This document shows positions 7,843 to 16,480 of a stretch of 64,000 nt of DNA, piece by piece (positions within the stretch are counted from its first letter, which is position 1; the number at the start of each line of letters is the position of its first letter). The DNA is from Streptomyces sp. NBC_01304 (lineage in GTDB: Bacteria > Actinomycetota > Actinomycetes > Streptomycetales > Streptomycetaceae), in NCBI RefSeq assembly GCF_035975855.1, contig NZ_CP109055.1, positions 6,696,001 through 6,760,000 on the forward strand, in the 5' to 3' direction. The notes below the pieces were generated by a model, which was given only the letters and a program-made list of their open reading frames with translations, did no database searches and was not told where the DNA came from. A program made the position numbers and the translations under genes.

Positions 7843-8946
7843 GTGGCAGTCGTCGATGTTTCCGAAGAGCTCAAGTCCCTCAGCGCGACCATGGGGTCGA
7901 TCGAGGCCGTCCTCGACCTGGACAAGCTGAAGGCCGATATCGCCGTGCTCGAGGAGCAGGCCGCGGCACCGTCCCTGTGGGACGACCCGGAGGCGGCGCA
8001 GAAGATCACCAGCAAGCTTTCGCACCTGCAGGCCGAGGTCCGCAAGGCCGAGGCCCTGAGGGGTCGCATCGACGACCTCGAGGTGCTCTTCGAGATGGCC
8101 GCGGAGGAGGACGACGCGGACACCCTCGCGGAGGCCGAGTCCGAGCTCGCCGCCGTCCAGAAGGCGCTGGACGAGATGGAAGTACGCACCCTCCTCTCCG
8201 GTGAGTACGACGCCCGCGAGGCCCTGGTCAACATCCGCGCCGAGGCCGGCGGCGTCGACGCCGCGGACTTCGCCGAGCAGCTGCAGCGCATGTATCTGCG
8301 CTGGGCCGAGCGGCACGGCTACTCGACCGAGGTCTACGAGACGTCGTACGCGGAAGAGGCCGGCATCAAGTCGACCACCTTCGTCGTCAAGGCGCCCTAC
8401 GCGTACGGCACGCTCTCCGTCGAGCAGGGCACCCACCGCCTGGTCCGCATCTCGCCGTTCGACAACCAGGGCCGCCGCCAGACGTCCTTCGCGGGCGTCG
8501 AGGTGCTCCCCGTCGTCGAGTCCAGCGACCACGTCGAGATCGAGGAGGCCGACCTGCGCGTGGACGTCTACCGCGCCTCCGGCCCCGGTGGTCAGGGCGT
8601 CAACACCACCGACTCCGCGGTCCGCATCACGCACATCCCGACCGGCATCGTGGTGTCCTGTCAGAACGAGCGCTCGCAGATCCAGAACAAGGCCAGCGCC
8701 ATGAACGTCCTGCAGGCCAAGCTCCTCGAGCGCCAGCGCCAGGAGGAGCGGGCCAAGATGGACGCCCTGAAGGACGGCGGCAGTTCGTGGGGCAACCAGA
8801 TGCGGTCGTACGTCCTGCACCCGTACCAGATGGTCAAGGACCTGCGCACCGAGTTCGAAGTCGGCAACCCGCAGGCCGTACTTGACGGCGAGATCGACGG
8901 CTTCATCGAGGCCGGGATTCGCTGGCGCAAGCAGCAGGAGAAGTAA
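7843..8946 (+). CDS. prfB: Peptide chain release factor 2
   Basis: 367 aa, GTG start. RF2 recognises UGA and UAA stop codons in the ribosomal A site and triggers release of the finished protein. The sequence shows the N-terminal coiled-coil region, the stop-codon-reading SPF tripeptide ([10 protein letters not shown]) and the GGQ loop ([17 protein letters not shown]), whose glutamine is methylated in many bacteria. The frame is continuous: the autoregulatory +1 frameshift known from E. coli prfB is absent, as in other actinomycetes. It precedes ftsEX, a neighbour arrangement conserved in many bacteria. Confidence 0.97.
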   Translation: MAVVDVSEELKSLSATMGSIEAVLDLDKLKADIAVLEEQAAAPSLWDDPEAAQKITSKLSHLQAEVRKAEALRGRIDDLEVLFEMAAEEDDADTLAEAESELAAVQKALDEMEVRTLLSGEYDAREALVNIRAEAGGVDAADFAEQLQRMYLRWAERHGYSTEVYETSYAEEAGIKSTTFVVKAPYAYGTLSVEQGTHRLVRISPFDNQGRRQTSFAGVEVLPVVESSDHVEIEEADLRVDVYRASGPGGQGVNTTDSAVRITHIPTGIVVSCQNERSQIQNKASAMNVLQAKLLERQRQEERAKMDALKDGGSSWGNQMRSYVLHPYQMVKDLRTEFEVGNPQAVLDGEIDGFIEAGIRWRKQQEK

Positions 8947-8985
8947 GCCACTCACGTCGGCTCTCTCCGCTGGTTTTATCGACAT

Positions 8986-9033
8986 GGCAACTGCCGCCCG
9001 GGGTACGTCCCTTGAGGCGGCAGTTGCCTTTTC
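8986..9033 (+). terminator. Rho-independent terminator after prfB
   Basis: GGCAACTGCCGCC (8986-8998) and GGCGGCAGTTGCC (9016-9028) form a perfect 13-bp stem, directly followed by TTTTCC. Confidence 0.85.
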
Positions 9034-9243
9034 CGTCACAGTCGCATCTCCGTAGGCCGGGCATCACATGGCAATTCGGACATCACTCGCGCAACGGCCT
9101 TGACGCAGTCTTTAATTCTGGGAAGGCTGGCGCGCGGCATGCGTATTACTGGGGCGCGTGTGACGGGGGCTTCCGGCCACTCGGTGCATCTCTGCCCTGG
9201 GCGCTGCTCCACTGACGAATTAGCTACTGGGGGTAGCAGCCAG

Positions 9244-9870
9244 ATGACGAAGAAGACGCGGATCCGCGTGGCGCGGATAGCCGCCGGCGCAGTGATCGCC
9301 GCCGGTGCCTCGCTGACCGCCGCCGGCGTTGCCTCGGCCGCCGGTATCGACGTGAACGTCGGCCCGCTCAACGTGAACGCCCACGCCGGCGAAGAGGACG
9401 GTGTCGGTGTCGGCATCGGCATCGGCGGCGAGGACGACCCGACGGACGACCCGACGGACCCGGAGGAGCCGACGGACATCCCGACGGACCCCGAGGAGCC
9501 GACCGACGTCCCGACGGACCCGGAGGAGCCGACCGACGAGCCCACCGAGCCGACTGACGAGCCCACGGACCCGTCCGAGCCGACCGACGAGCCGACCGAC
9601 CCGGGCAACGGGAACGGTGGCAACAACGGCGGCAACGGCAACACCGACCCCAACGGCGGCAACGAGCCCGTCGAGAACGGTGGCGGCCAGGAGGGCCTGA
9701 CCGACACCGGCGAGGCTCCCGCCGCGCAGGGCAAGGACAAGGGCGAGCTCGCCGAGACGGGCGCGGCCGAGACCACGTTCCTGATCATCGGTGCCGCCAC
9801 GATGATCGCGGGCGGCATCGGCTTCCGCCTGCTGCCTCGCCTGGCTGCCGGCCGTAACGCGGCTGTCTGA
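9244..9870 (+). CDS. Sortase-anchored surface protein (LAETG), Pro/Thr/Asp repeat stalk
   Basis: 208 aa from the ATG at 9244; the in-frame upstream extension lacks a signal peptide and is rejected. A Sec signal (TKKTRIRVARIAAGAVIAAG, cleaved near ASA-AG) is followed by a short DVNVGPLNVNAHAG segment. Next is a stalk of (D/E)PTD-type repeats such as DPEEPTDIP and EPTDEPTDP, then an Asn/Gly-rich spacer. The C-terminus has LAETG, a hydrophobic helix and an Arg-containing tail: a cell-wall sorting signal of the LAxTG form used by class E sortases of Streptomyces. No sortase gene is in the window. The function is unknown; the highly acidic stalk suggests a spacer holding a short N-terminal region off the wall. 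Confidence 0.8.
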   Translation: MTKKTRIRVARIAAGAVIAAGASLTAAGVASAAGIDVNVGPLNVNAHAGEEDGVGVGIGIGGEDDPTDDPTDPEEPTDIPTDPEEPTDVPTDPEEPTDEPTEPTDEPTDPSEPTDEPTDPGNGNGGNNGGNGNTDPNGGNEPVENGGGQEGLTDTGEAPAAQGKDKGELAETGAAETTFLIIGAATMIAGGIGFRLLPRLAAGRNAAV

Positions 9871-9893
9871 GCGAGTCTGCACGTAGCGTAACC

Positions 9894-9927
9894 AGAAGGG
9901 CCCGGAGCGTTCGCTCCGGGCCCTTCT
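9894..9927. terminator. Bidirectional terminator hairpin
   Basis: AGAAGGGCCCGGAGC and GCTCCGGGCCCTTCT form a perfect 15-bp stem with a GTTC loop, between two convergent genes. It is followed by short tandem copies of GCCTTCT (to about 9950). Confidence 0.85.
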
Positions 9928-9951
9928 GCCTGCCTTCTGCCTGCCTTCTGC

Positions 9952-10149
9952 CTATGCGGTTTGGTGCGCCAGCAGCGCCATCGCGCCGATCAGCATCACC
10001 AGGAGTGCTATCAGCGCCACCGGGTTCAGGCCCCCGAAGGGGCCCTCATCCTGCTGCTGCAGCCGCACGCGGTTCGCGCGGCACACGGGGCAGCGGCCCT
10101 CATTGACGGGGGCGGCGCAGTTCGCACACACCAATCGGTCATACGTCAT
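9952..10149 (-). CDS. Small membrane protein with N-terminal zinc ribbon
   Basis: 65 aa; the ATG at 10149 is fixed by a strong GGAGGAGGAG ribosome-binding site just upstream. The first 25 residues contain CANC and CPVC pairs, a four-cysteine zinc ribbon. Near the C-terminus is one transmembrane segment (NPVALIALLVMLIGAMALLA). I know of no function for this type; it could be a membrane-tethered rubredoxin-like or zinc-ribbon adaptor. It converges on the LAETG gene and diverges from ftsE. Confidence 0.7.
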   Translation of the reverse strand: MTYDRLVCANCAAPVNEGRCPVCRANRVRLQQQDEGPFGGLNPVALIALLVMLIGAMALLAHQTA

Positions 10150-10416
10150 GCGCACTCCTCCTCCCGCGCGGCGGAGCCGCAACCACAGTTCTCTCCGCCC
10201 AACGCTCACGGAAACGCATCCGTTCCCCTCCACTGTGCCAGCTTCCCCGGATTTCGGCGCGCCCCGCCGTAAGTCGCCGGATTCCGACCGATCCGTTCCA
10301 GGTGAGATCCGTGATAAAAGGGGCAACCCTCGCGCAACCCCGGACGCCGACTGCACTCCGCACCCCAGGTCGCGTATGGTCACGCAGACCTACCCCCGGC
10401 GACCCGTGGTGCATCC

Positions 10417-11106
10417 GTGATCCGATTCGACAACGTGTCCAAGACCTATCCCAAGCAGACGCGCCCCGCGCTGCGGGATGTCTCCCTCGACATCGAGCGA
10501 GGCGAGTTCGTCTTCCTGGTGGGGTCCTCCGGCTCCGGAAAGTCCACCTTCCTGCGCCTGGTCCTCCGTGAGGAGCGCGCCAGCCACGGCCAGGTGCACG
10601 TCCTCGGCAAGGACCTCGCGCGCCTGTCCAACTGGAAGGTGCCGCACATGCGGCGCCAGCTGGGCACCGTCTTCCAGGACTTCCGGCTGCTGCCCAACAA
10701 GACCGTCGGCGAGAACGTCGCCTTCGCGCTCGAGGTCATCGGCAAGCCGCGCGGCACGATCCGCAAGACCGTCCCCGAGGTCCTCGACCTCGTCGGTCTC
10801 GGCGGCAAGGAAGACCGCATGCCCGGCGAGCTCTCCGGTGGTGAGCAGCAGCGCGTGGCCATCGCCCGCGCCTTCGTGAACCGGCCGATGCTGCTGATCG
10901 CGGACGAGCCCACGGGCAACCTCGACCCGCAGACCTCCGTCGGCATCATGAAGCTGCTCGACCGCATCAACCGGACGGGTACCACCGTCATCATGGCCAC
11001 CCACGACCAGCAGATCGTGGACCAGATGCGCAAGCGCGTCATCGAGCTGGAGAAGGGCCGTCTCGTCCGCGACCAGTCGCGCGGCGTCTACGGCTACCAG
11101 CACTGA
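10417..11106 (+). CDS. ftsE: Cell division ATP-binding protein FtsE
   Basis: 229 aa from the GTG at 10417. ABC-type ATPase with Walker [10 protein letters not shown] (about residue 38), signature [14 protein letters not shown] (about 139) and Walker [10 protein letters not shown] followed by the H-loop ATHDQQ. FtsE pairs with FtsX in the membrane and regulates cell-wall hydrolases rather than transporting a solute. A likely -10 (TATGGT, 10374-10379) would give a leader of about 35 bases. ftsX follows after 38 bp, so the two are probably cotranscribed. Confidence 0.97.
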   Translation: MIRFDNVSKTYPKQTRPALRDVSLDIERGEFVFLVGSSGSGKSTFLRLVLREERASHGQVHVLGKDLARLSNWKVPHMRRQLGTVFQDFRLLPNKTVGENVAFALEVIGKPRGTIRKTVPEVLDLVGLGGKEDRMPGELSGGEQQRVAIARAFVNRPMLLIADEPTGNLDPQTSVGIMKLLDRINRTGTTVIMATHDQQIVDQMRKRVIELEKGRLVRDQSRGVYGYQH

Positions 11107-11144
11107 CACGAGCAGCAACGAGAGCACAAGCCTGAAAGGACGCC

Positions 11145-12062
11145 ATGCGCGCCCAATTCGTCCTGTCGGAGATCGGCGTAGGTCTCCGCCGCAATCTCAC
11201 GATGACCTTCGCCGTCATCGTCTCCGTCGCCCTCTCGCTCGCGCTCTTCGGCGGTTCGCTGCTCATGCGCGACCAGGTGAGCACGATGAAGGGCTACTGG
11301 TACGACAAGGTCAACGTCGCCATCTTCCTGTGCAACAAGGGTGATGCGGAGACCGACCCCAACTGCACCGAGGGGGCGGTCAACGACGAGCAGAAGAAGT
11401 CGATGCTCGCCGAGCTCGAGAAGCTGCCGATCGTCGAGAACGTCATCGAGGAGTCCAAGGACGAGGCGTACGACCACTACAAGGACCAGTTCGGTGACTC
11501 GCCGCTGATCAACTCGCTCACCCCGGACCAGATGCAGGAGTCGTACCGGGTCAAGCTGAAGGACCCGGAGAAGTACCAGGTCATCGCCAGCGCCTTCTCG
11601 GACCGGCCGGGTGTGCAGTCGGTGCAGGACCAGCGCAAGACCGTCGACAACCTCTTCGAGCTGCTCAACGGCATGAACTACGCGGCCCTGTTCGTGATGG
11701 CCCTGATGCTGGTCGTCGCCCTGATGCTGATCGTCAATACGGTGCGCGTCTCGGCGTTCAGCCGCAGACGCGAGACCGGCATCATGCGCCTGGTGGGCGC
11801 CTCCAGTTTCTACATCCAGATGCCGTTCATCATGGAGGCCGCCTTCGCGGGGCTCCTCGGCGCCGGTGTCGCCTGTGTGATGCTCCTCGTCGGCCGGTAC
11901 TTCCTGATCGACCACGGCCTCGCGCTTGCCGACAAGCTGCAGCTGATCAAGTTCGTCGGCTGGGACCAGGTCATCGCGGTCCTCCCGTACGTCCTCCTCA
12001 TCGGCCTGCTGATGCCCGCGCTCGCCGCTTTCTTCGCGCTGCGCAAGTACCTCAAGGTGTGA
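11145..12062 (+). CDS. ftsX: Cell division membrane protein FtsX
   Basis: 305 aa, ATG at 11145 with GAAAGGA upstream. Topology: a short cytoplasmic N-terminus, TM1 (about 22-44), a large extracellular domain (about 45-175, containing two cysteines near CNKGDAETDPNC), then TM2-TM4, with the FtsX-family segment VRVSAFSRRRETGIMRLVGAS between TM2 and TM3. It is the membrane partner of FtsE; in related bacteria the outer domain activates a peptidoglycan hydrolase. The next gene starts 67 bp downstream after a hairpin. Confidence 0.97.
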   Translation: MRAQFVLSEIGVGLRRNLTMTFAVIVSVALSLALFGGSLLMRDQVSTMKGYWYDKVNVAIFLCNKGDAETDPNCTEGAVNDEQKKSMLAELEKLPIVENVIEESKDEAYDHYKDQFGDSPLINSLTPDQMQESYRVKLKDPEKYQVIASAFSDRPGVQSVQDQRKTVDNLFELLNGMNYAALFVMALMLVVALMLIVNTVRVSAFSRRRETGIMRLVGASSFYIQMPFIMEAAFAGLLGAGVACVMLLVGRYFLIDHGLALADKLQLIKFVGWDQVIAVLPYVLLIGLLMPALAAFFALRKYLKV

Positions 12063-12070
12063 GACATGTC

Positions 12071-12108
12071 CAGGGCGTCGTACGGTCAACGGGCCGTACG
12101 GCGCCCTG
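12071..12108 (+). terminator. Hairpin after ftsX
   Basis: CAGGGCGTCGTACGG and CCGTACGGCGCCCTG pair with one wobble around an 8-base loop, 8 bases after the ftsX stop. Confidence 0.6.
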
Positions 12109-12116
12109 TGTTGTCC

Positions 12117-12122
12117 TAGACT
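12117..12122 (+). promoter_or_regulatory. -10 box for leaderless S41 protease transcript
   Basis: TAGACT ends 8 bases before the ATG at 12130; no ribosome-binding site is visible. The gene therefore seems to have its own promoter just after the ftsX hairpin. Confidence 0.5.
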
Positions 12123-12129
12123 CACCGTC

Positions 12130-13293
12130 ATGTCGGGCCCTGATTTGTTCCACCGGCCCCGCAGCATTCGCCGCGGGGCGGCCCTGACATTGGTCTTCGC
12201 GAGCGTCCTGTTCACCGGCGCCGCCGCCGGATCGTGGAGCGAGCAAGGCCGGAAAAACCCTCAGCCGCCCGCCCGTTCCGCCGCCCCCGCCGACAAGGTG
12301 GCCGACGCCGCGGCCGAGGCCATGGCCGACGGCAAGTCGCCCGCCGAAGCGGCCGAGGCCGCCGAGGAAGCCGTCAGCCGCAGTGGTGACCGCTGGGCCT
12401 CGGTCTACGACGCGACCGAGTACGAGGAGTTCGCCCAGGAGCTCGAGGGCGAGTACACCGGCGTCGGCCTCTGGGCCCGCCGCACCCGGGACGGCGCCAT
12501 CGAGGTCACCCGCGTCCAGCGCGGCGGCCCCGCCGAGCGCGCCGGGATCGTCCGCGGCGACCGGCTGCGCACCGTCGACGGCAAGCCCGTGGCCGACCGC
12601 CCCGTCAGCGAGGTGCTGGCCCGGCTGCGCGGCCGGGGCGCCGACGCCGGCACCCGGGTCGAGCTGGGCCTCACGCGCGGCACGCGCGCGTGGAGCAGGG
12701 TGCTGCGCCGCGAGACCCTGGAGACCGAGTCGGTGTCCAGCCGGACGCTCGCCGGCGGCCCCGTACTGATCAAGGTCACCGCCTTCACCAAGGGCACGGG
12801 CGAGCAGGTGCGCTCCGCGGTCCGGTCGGCCCCCGACCACGCGGGCATTCTGCTGGACCTGCGGGGGAACGCCGGCGGACTGGTCTCCGAGGCCGTGGTC
12901 GCCGCCTCCGCCTTCCTGGACGGCGGTCTGGTGGCGACGTACGACGAGAAGGGAGAGCAGCGCGCCCTGCACGCAGAAGCGGGCGGTGACACGCTCAGAC
13001 CCCTGGTCGTCCTGGTCGACGGCGGCACGATGAGCGCCGCCGAACTGCTCACCGGGGCCCTGCAGGACCGCGGCCGCGCGGTCGTCGTCGGCACCCGGAC
13101 CTTCGGCAAGGGCTCCGTGCAGATGCCGACCCGGCTCCCCGACGGCTCGGTCGCCGAGCTCACCGTCGGCCACTACCGCACCCCGTCGGGCCGTGGCGTC
13201 GACGGCCGGGGCATCACTCCGGACCTCGAGGCCGGCGAGGCGGCCGAGGAGCGGGCCCGCACAGTATTGAGTGGCCTCGGCACCCCCTCCTAG
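12130..13293 (+). CDS. S41 family carboxy-terminal processing protease
   Basis: 387 aa. An N-terminal transmembrane or uncleaved signal segment (about 18-38) is followed by an Ala/Glu-rich helix, a PDZ domain (about 105-195, YTGVGLWARR, GPAERAGIVRGDRL) and the tail-specific protease domain. The Ser-Lys dyad is visible: GTMSAAELL (Ser about 301) and FGKGSVQ (Lys about 327). Such enzymes cut exported proteins from the C-terminus outside the membrane. It lies between ftsX and smpB, the order known in Streptomyces. Substrates are unknown, though proximity to ftsEX hints at cell-wall enzyme processing. Confidence 0.92.
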   Translation: MSGPDLFHRPRSIRRGAALTLVFASVLFTGAAAGSWSEQGRKNPQPPARSAAPADKVADAAAEAMADGKSPAEAAEAAEEAVSRSGDRWASVYDATEYEEFAQELEGEYTGVGLWARRTRDGAIEVTRVQRGGPAERAGIVRGDRLRTVDGKPVADRPVSEVLARLRGRGADAGTRVELGLTRGTRAWSRVLRRETLETESVSSRTLAGGPVLIKVTAFTKGTGEQVRSAVRSAPDHAGILLDLRGNAGGLVSEAVVAASAFLDGGLVATYDEKGEQRALHAEAGGDTLRPLVVLVDGGTMSAAELLTGALQDRGRAVVVGTRTFGKGSVQMPTRLPDGSVAELTVGHYRTPSGRGVDGRGITPDLEAGEAAEERARTVLSGLGTPS

Positions 13294-13311
13294 TGCGAAA
13301 ATGGCCGCACT

Positions 13312-13800
13312 ATGGCTAAGGAAAAAGGGCGCAAGCTGATCGCGCAGAACAAGAAGGCGCGGCACGACTACACCATCATCGACACCTACGAGTGCGGCCT
13401 CGTGCTGACCGGTACCGAGGTCAAGTCGATGCGTCAGGGGCGGGCCTCGCTGACGGACGGCTTCGTCCAGATCGACGGCAACGAGGCGTGGCTGCACAAC
13501 GTGCACGTGCCGGAGTACAGCCAGGGCACGTGGACGAACCACAGCGCCCGGCGCAAGCGGAAGCTCCTGATGCACCGCCACGAGATCGACAAGCTCGAGT
13601 CGAAGTCGCAGGAGTCGGGTCACACGATCGTGCCCCTCGCGCTGTACTTCAAGGACGGCCGGGCCAAGGTCGAGATCGCCCTCGCGAAGGGCAAGAAGGA
13701 GTACGACAAGCGGCAGACGCTGCGCGAGAAGCAGGACACCCGCGAGACGAACCGGGCGATCGCCGCGGTGCGCAGGCAGCAGCGGAGCCAGCACGGCTAA
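13312..13800 (+). CDS. smpB: SsrA-binding protein SmpB
   Basis: 162 aa, ATG at 13312, 18 bp after the protease stop. SmpB binds the tRNA-like end of tmRNA and brings it to stalled ribosomes. Characteristic segments are present: [31 protein letters not shown] and [20 protein letters not shown], plus a basic C-terminal helix (RRQQRSQHG) that occupies the empty mRNA channel. Its RNA partner follows immediately at 13882. Confidence 0.98.
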   Translation: MAKEKGRKLIAQNKKARHDYTIIDTYECGLVLTGTEVKSMRQGRASLTDGFVQIDGNEAWLHNVHVPEYSQGTWTNHSARRKRKLLMHRHEIDKLESKSQESGHTIVPLALYFKDGRAKVEIALAKGKKEYDKRQTLREKQDTRETNRAIAAVRRQQRSQHG

Positions 13801-13830
13801 AAGATCTGGCATGGGGCGGCCCGGGTCGCG

Positions 13831-13836
13831 TACCAT
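13831..13836 (+). promoter_or_regulatory. -10 box of the tmRNA gene
   Basis: TACCAT lies 45 bases before the mature tmRNA 5' end, giving a precursor with a short leader for removal by RNase P. Confidence 0.4.
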
Positions 13837-13881
13837 GGCAGCAGAGCACCCCGCGAGGGGCGCACTTTGAAAAATCAACAT

Positions 13882-14266
13882 GGGGATGATCGGTTTCGAC
13901 AGCGGATGTCGAAGCAGGGGAAGCGAGCCGAGGAAGCGGCAATGATCTCGTAAACCATATGTCGCAACCAATAATCGCCAATTCCAAGAGCGATTCCCAG
14001 TCCTTCGCCCTCGCTGCCTAATAACAGCGACTGAAGGACCCTAAAAGGGTGTCAGCCCGGGGGTGTTCCCGACCCGGACCCTGGCATAATCTAGGGAACT
14101 AAACCTTCCAGCCCGGTCACGGGGTTGGAAGGGAAATCAAACAGTGACTGGGCCCGTCGGCGACTTGTTCGCGTGATTGCCGGGGCCGAGAAAATCACAG
14201 CGAACTGCGCTCGGAGAAGCCCTGATTCCGCACCGTTGGACGCGGGTTCGATTCCCGCCATCTCCA
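13882..14266 (+). ncRNA. ssrA: Transfer-messenger RNA
   Basis: The 5' end GGGGATGATCGGTTTCGACA and the 3' T-arm GCGGGTTCGATTCCCGC, closed by ATCTCC pairing with GGGGAT, form the tRNA-like domain. The CCA end is not encoded (CAA follows the discriminator A at 14266). The tag reading frame is at 13977-14021. Stem-rich stretches between the tag and the T-arm (14030-14220) would form the pseudoknots. tmRNA rescues ribosomes stalled on broken messages and marks the product for degradation. Confidence 0.96.
13977..14021 (+). other. tmRNA proteolysis tag ORF
   Basis: The resume codon GCC opens ANSKSDSQSFALAA and the frame stops at TAA (14019-14021). The C-terminal ALAA is the usual ClpXP degron; the middle differs from the S. 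coelicolor tag as I remember it. Confidence 0.85.
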
Positions 14267-14282
14267 CAATTCCCATGTGAGG

Positions 14283-14316
14283 CAAAGGCCCCGCTGCTGA
14301 GGCAGCGGGGCCTTTG
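14283..14316 (+). terminator. tmRNA terminator
   Basis: CAAAGGCCCCGCTGC and GCAGCGGGGCCTTTG form a perfect 15-bp stem with a TGAG loop, followed by TCGTTTTC. Confidence 0.88.
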
Positions 14317-14343
14317 TCGTTTTCCGGGTCGGGTCCGTGCGTT

Positions 14344-14790
14344 TCACCGGACCATTGGGAAGGCCAGGTATACCGGGTACTGGAACGGCTCCAGACGCGT
14401 CGCCCTCATCATCCCGATGATGCTGTACGCGACCCCGAAGGCGAGATACGCGAGAAAGCCGAGGCATAGAGGGATCAGGCCCAAAAGGAACAGCGTTTCG
14501 TGGCCGTCGTCGAAAGTGCCGACTGTCATCAGGCCCACGAGGGCCAGGAAGCCCGCCCCCCAGGCGATCAGCTGTGTCAGGACGAAGTTCAGGGCCGTGG
14601 TCGCATGACTCCGGGTGTGCTCGTCCCTGGCGCTCGCCCTGATGGCCAGTGCCGGAATCCAGGCCAGATACGGAAAGCCCGTGATCAGGCACAGGACGTG
14701 CGAGAGATGGCTGAAGAGTGCGCCGGTGGTGGAGGGGGCGGCAGGGGTCTGCGGGTCGTCCTTGGGCCCCCACGTCTGGTAGGTCGTCAT
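14344..14790 (-). CDS. DUF4870 family membrane protein
   Basis: 148 aa on the minus strand. After a Pro-rich start come about three hydrophobic segments (GALFSHLSHVLCLITGFPYL, FVLTQLIAWGAGFLALVGLM and FLLGLIPLCLGFLAYLAFG). The loop WIPALAIRASARDEHTRSHATTALNF is the hallmark of DUF4870 (Tic20-like) proteins. Function unknown; members are small integral membrane proteins sometimes linked to envelope stress. It converges with the tmRNA gene, whose terminator separates them. Confidence 0.8.
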   Translation of the reverse strand: MTTYQTWGPKDDPQTPAAPSTTGALFSHLSHVLCLITGFPYLAWIPALAIRASARDEHTRSHATTALNFVLTQLIAWGAGFLALVGLMTVGTFDDGHETLFLLGLIPLCLGFLAYLAFGVAYSIIGMMRATRLEPFQYPVYLAFPMVR

Positions 14791-14905
14791 GGAATCAACG
14801 CTAAGTAGCGTCTATTTCGATAATCCGGGCAATATGTAACAAAACCCTTGCGGTGTGGGCATGCGTTCTGTTGCGCAGCCCCCGTTTCCGGGATGCTCCC
14901 GTGCC

Positions 14906-16480
14906 ATGAGTAGACCCGTGAGACGCAGAAATGCCTGGATCTGGACCGCAGTCCTCGGCCTCGCGGCCACCCTCACCTGGAGCTCACCGGCCGGCGCGGG
15001 CCCCGAGGACGCAGGGCTGCCGGAGGCCATCGACAAGATCCTCGCCGATCCCCGCCTCGACGGGGGTGCGGCGAGCGTCGTCGTCGCCGATGCCGCCACC
15101 GGCCAGACCCTCTACCAGCACCAGCCCGCCGGGCGCCTGATGCCCGCCTCCAACACCAAGCTGCCCACCTCGGCCGCCGCGATCGCCCTGCTCGGCCCCG
15201 ACTACCGCTTCCGCACCGATGCCCTGTCCGACGGGCGCAAGCAGGGCTCCGTACTCGTGGGCGACCTGTATCTGCGCGGGACCGGTGATCCCACCGCGCT
15301 CGCCAAGGACTACGACGCCCTGGCCGCCGATCTCGCGGGGTCCGGGATCAAGACCGTGAGCGGGCGGCTGATCGCCGACGACACCCGGTTCGACAGCCAG
15401 CGGCTCGGCCGGTCCTGGGCCGCCGACGACGAGTCCTCGTACTACTCGGCGCAGATCTCGGCGCTCACCGTCGCGCCCGACACGGACTACGACGCGGGCA
15501 CCGTCATCGTCGAGGTGTTCCCGGGTGCCGCGGCCGGGGACAAGCCACGCACCGCCCTCACTCCGAAGACGGGGTACGTCGATATCGACGTACAGGCGAA
15601 GACCGTGCCCGCGGGGCAGGAGAACACCCTGACCGTGGAGCGGGTGCACGGCTCCAACACCATCACCGTCAGCGGCAACATCCCCGTCGGTGACGACCCC
15701 GCCAAGGAGTGGGTCACCGTCTGGGCGCCCACCGGGTACGCGGCCGCCGTCTTCCGGGACGCCCTCGCCGCGCACGGTGTACGCGTCGTCGGGAAGACCC
15801 AGCTCGGCAGGGCCACTCCCAAGGACGCCAAGCAGCTCGCCGGGCACAGCTCCATGCCGCTCAAGGAGCTGCTCGTCCCCTTCATGAAGCTCAGCAACAA
15901 CATGCACGCCGAAGCGCTCACCAAGGCCATGGGCTACCAGGCGACGGGGAGCGGGAGTTGGAGCGCCGGGCTCGCCGCAATCGACGGCTTCCTTAAGAAG
16001 GAGGGCGTCGACAGGGGGAAGCTGCGGCAGGTGGACGGGTCCGGGCTCTCCCGGATGAACAACTTCCCCGCCGACCAGCTCGCCAAGCTGCTCCTCGCCG
16101 TGCGGGACGCCCCCTGGTACGCGGACTGGTACCGCTCGCTGCCGGTGGCCTGCGATCCGGACCGGTTCGTCGGCGGGACGCTCAGGTCGCGGATGTGCGG
16201 GACGCCGGCCGCTCTCAACGCCCATGCGAAGACGGGGTCGTTGACCGGTGCCTCGGCGCTCTCCGGATATGTGAAGGACGCGGGCGGCAGGGAGCTGGTC
16301 TTCAGCATCGTCCTCAATAACTACCTGGCCCCGTCCGTGAAGAGCATCGAGGACGCCATCGTCGTCACGCTCGCCAAGTCGAGTGCCGACAAGACCGTGC
16401 TCGTACGTCCCCGCACCGAGCGCGCCGCCGAGCGGAGCGCCGACCTCGAATGCTCCTGGCAGAAGCCGAGTCAATGCTGA
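14906..16480 (+). CDS. dacB: D-alanyl-D-alanine carboxypeptidase/endopeptidase (PBP4, DacB family)
   Basis: 524 aa from the ATG at 14906, chosen because it puts the Arg-rich signal peptide (SRPVRRRNAWIWTAVLGLAA, cleaved near AGA) at the N-terminus; an in-frame ATG 17 codons upstream would bury it. Serine penicillin-binding motifs are in order: SxxK as SNTK (Ser about 82), SxN as LSNNMHAEAL, and KTG in AKTGSLTGAS. S13 enzymes remove the last D-Ala from peptidoglycan or cut D-Ala-mDAP cross-links outside the membrane. The 3' end overlaps the convergent MFS gene by 10 bp. Confidence 0.92.
   Translation: MSRPVRRRNAWIWTAVLGLAATLTWSSPAGAGPEDAGLPEAIDKILADPRLDGGAASVVVADAATGQTLYQHQPAGRLMPASNTKLPTSAAAIALLGPDYRFRTDALSDGRKQGSVLVGDLYLRGTGDPTALAKDYDALAADLAGSGIKTVSGRLIADDTRFDSQRLGRSWAADDESSYYSAQISALTVAPDTDYDAGTVIVEVFPGAAAGDKPRTALTPKTGYVDIDVQAKTVPAGQENTLTVERVHGSNTITVSGNIPVGDDPAKEWVTVWAPTGYAAAVFRDALAAHGVRVVGKTQLGRATPKDAKQLAGHSSMPLKELLVPFMKLSNNMHAEALTKAMGYQATGSGSWSAGLAAIDGFLKKEGVDRGKLRQVDGSGLSRMNNFPADQLAKLLLAVRDAPWYADWYRSLPVACDPDRFVGGTLRSRMCGTPAALNAHAKTGSLTGASALSGYVKDAGGRELVFSIVLNNYLAPSVKSIEDAIVVTLAKSSADKTVLVRPRTERAAERSADLECSWQKPSQC

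Noticed and set aside
14091..14285. Minus-strand frame across the tmRNA
   Set aside because: It overlaps the tRNA-like domain and has no ribosome-binding site.
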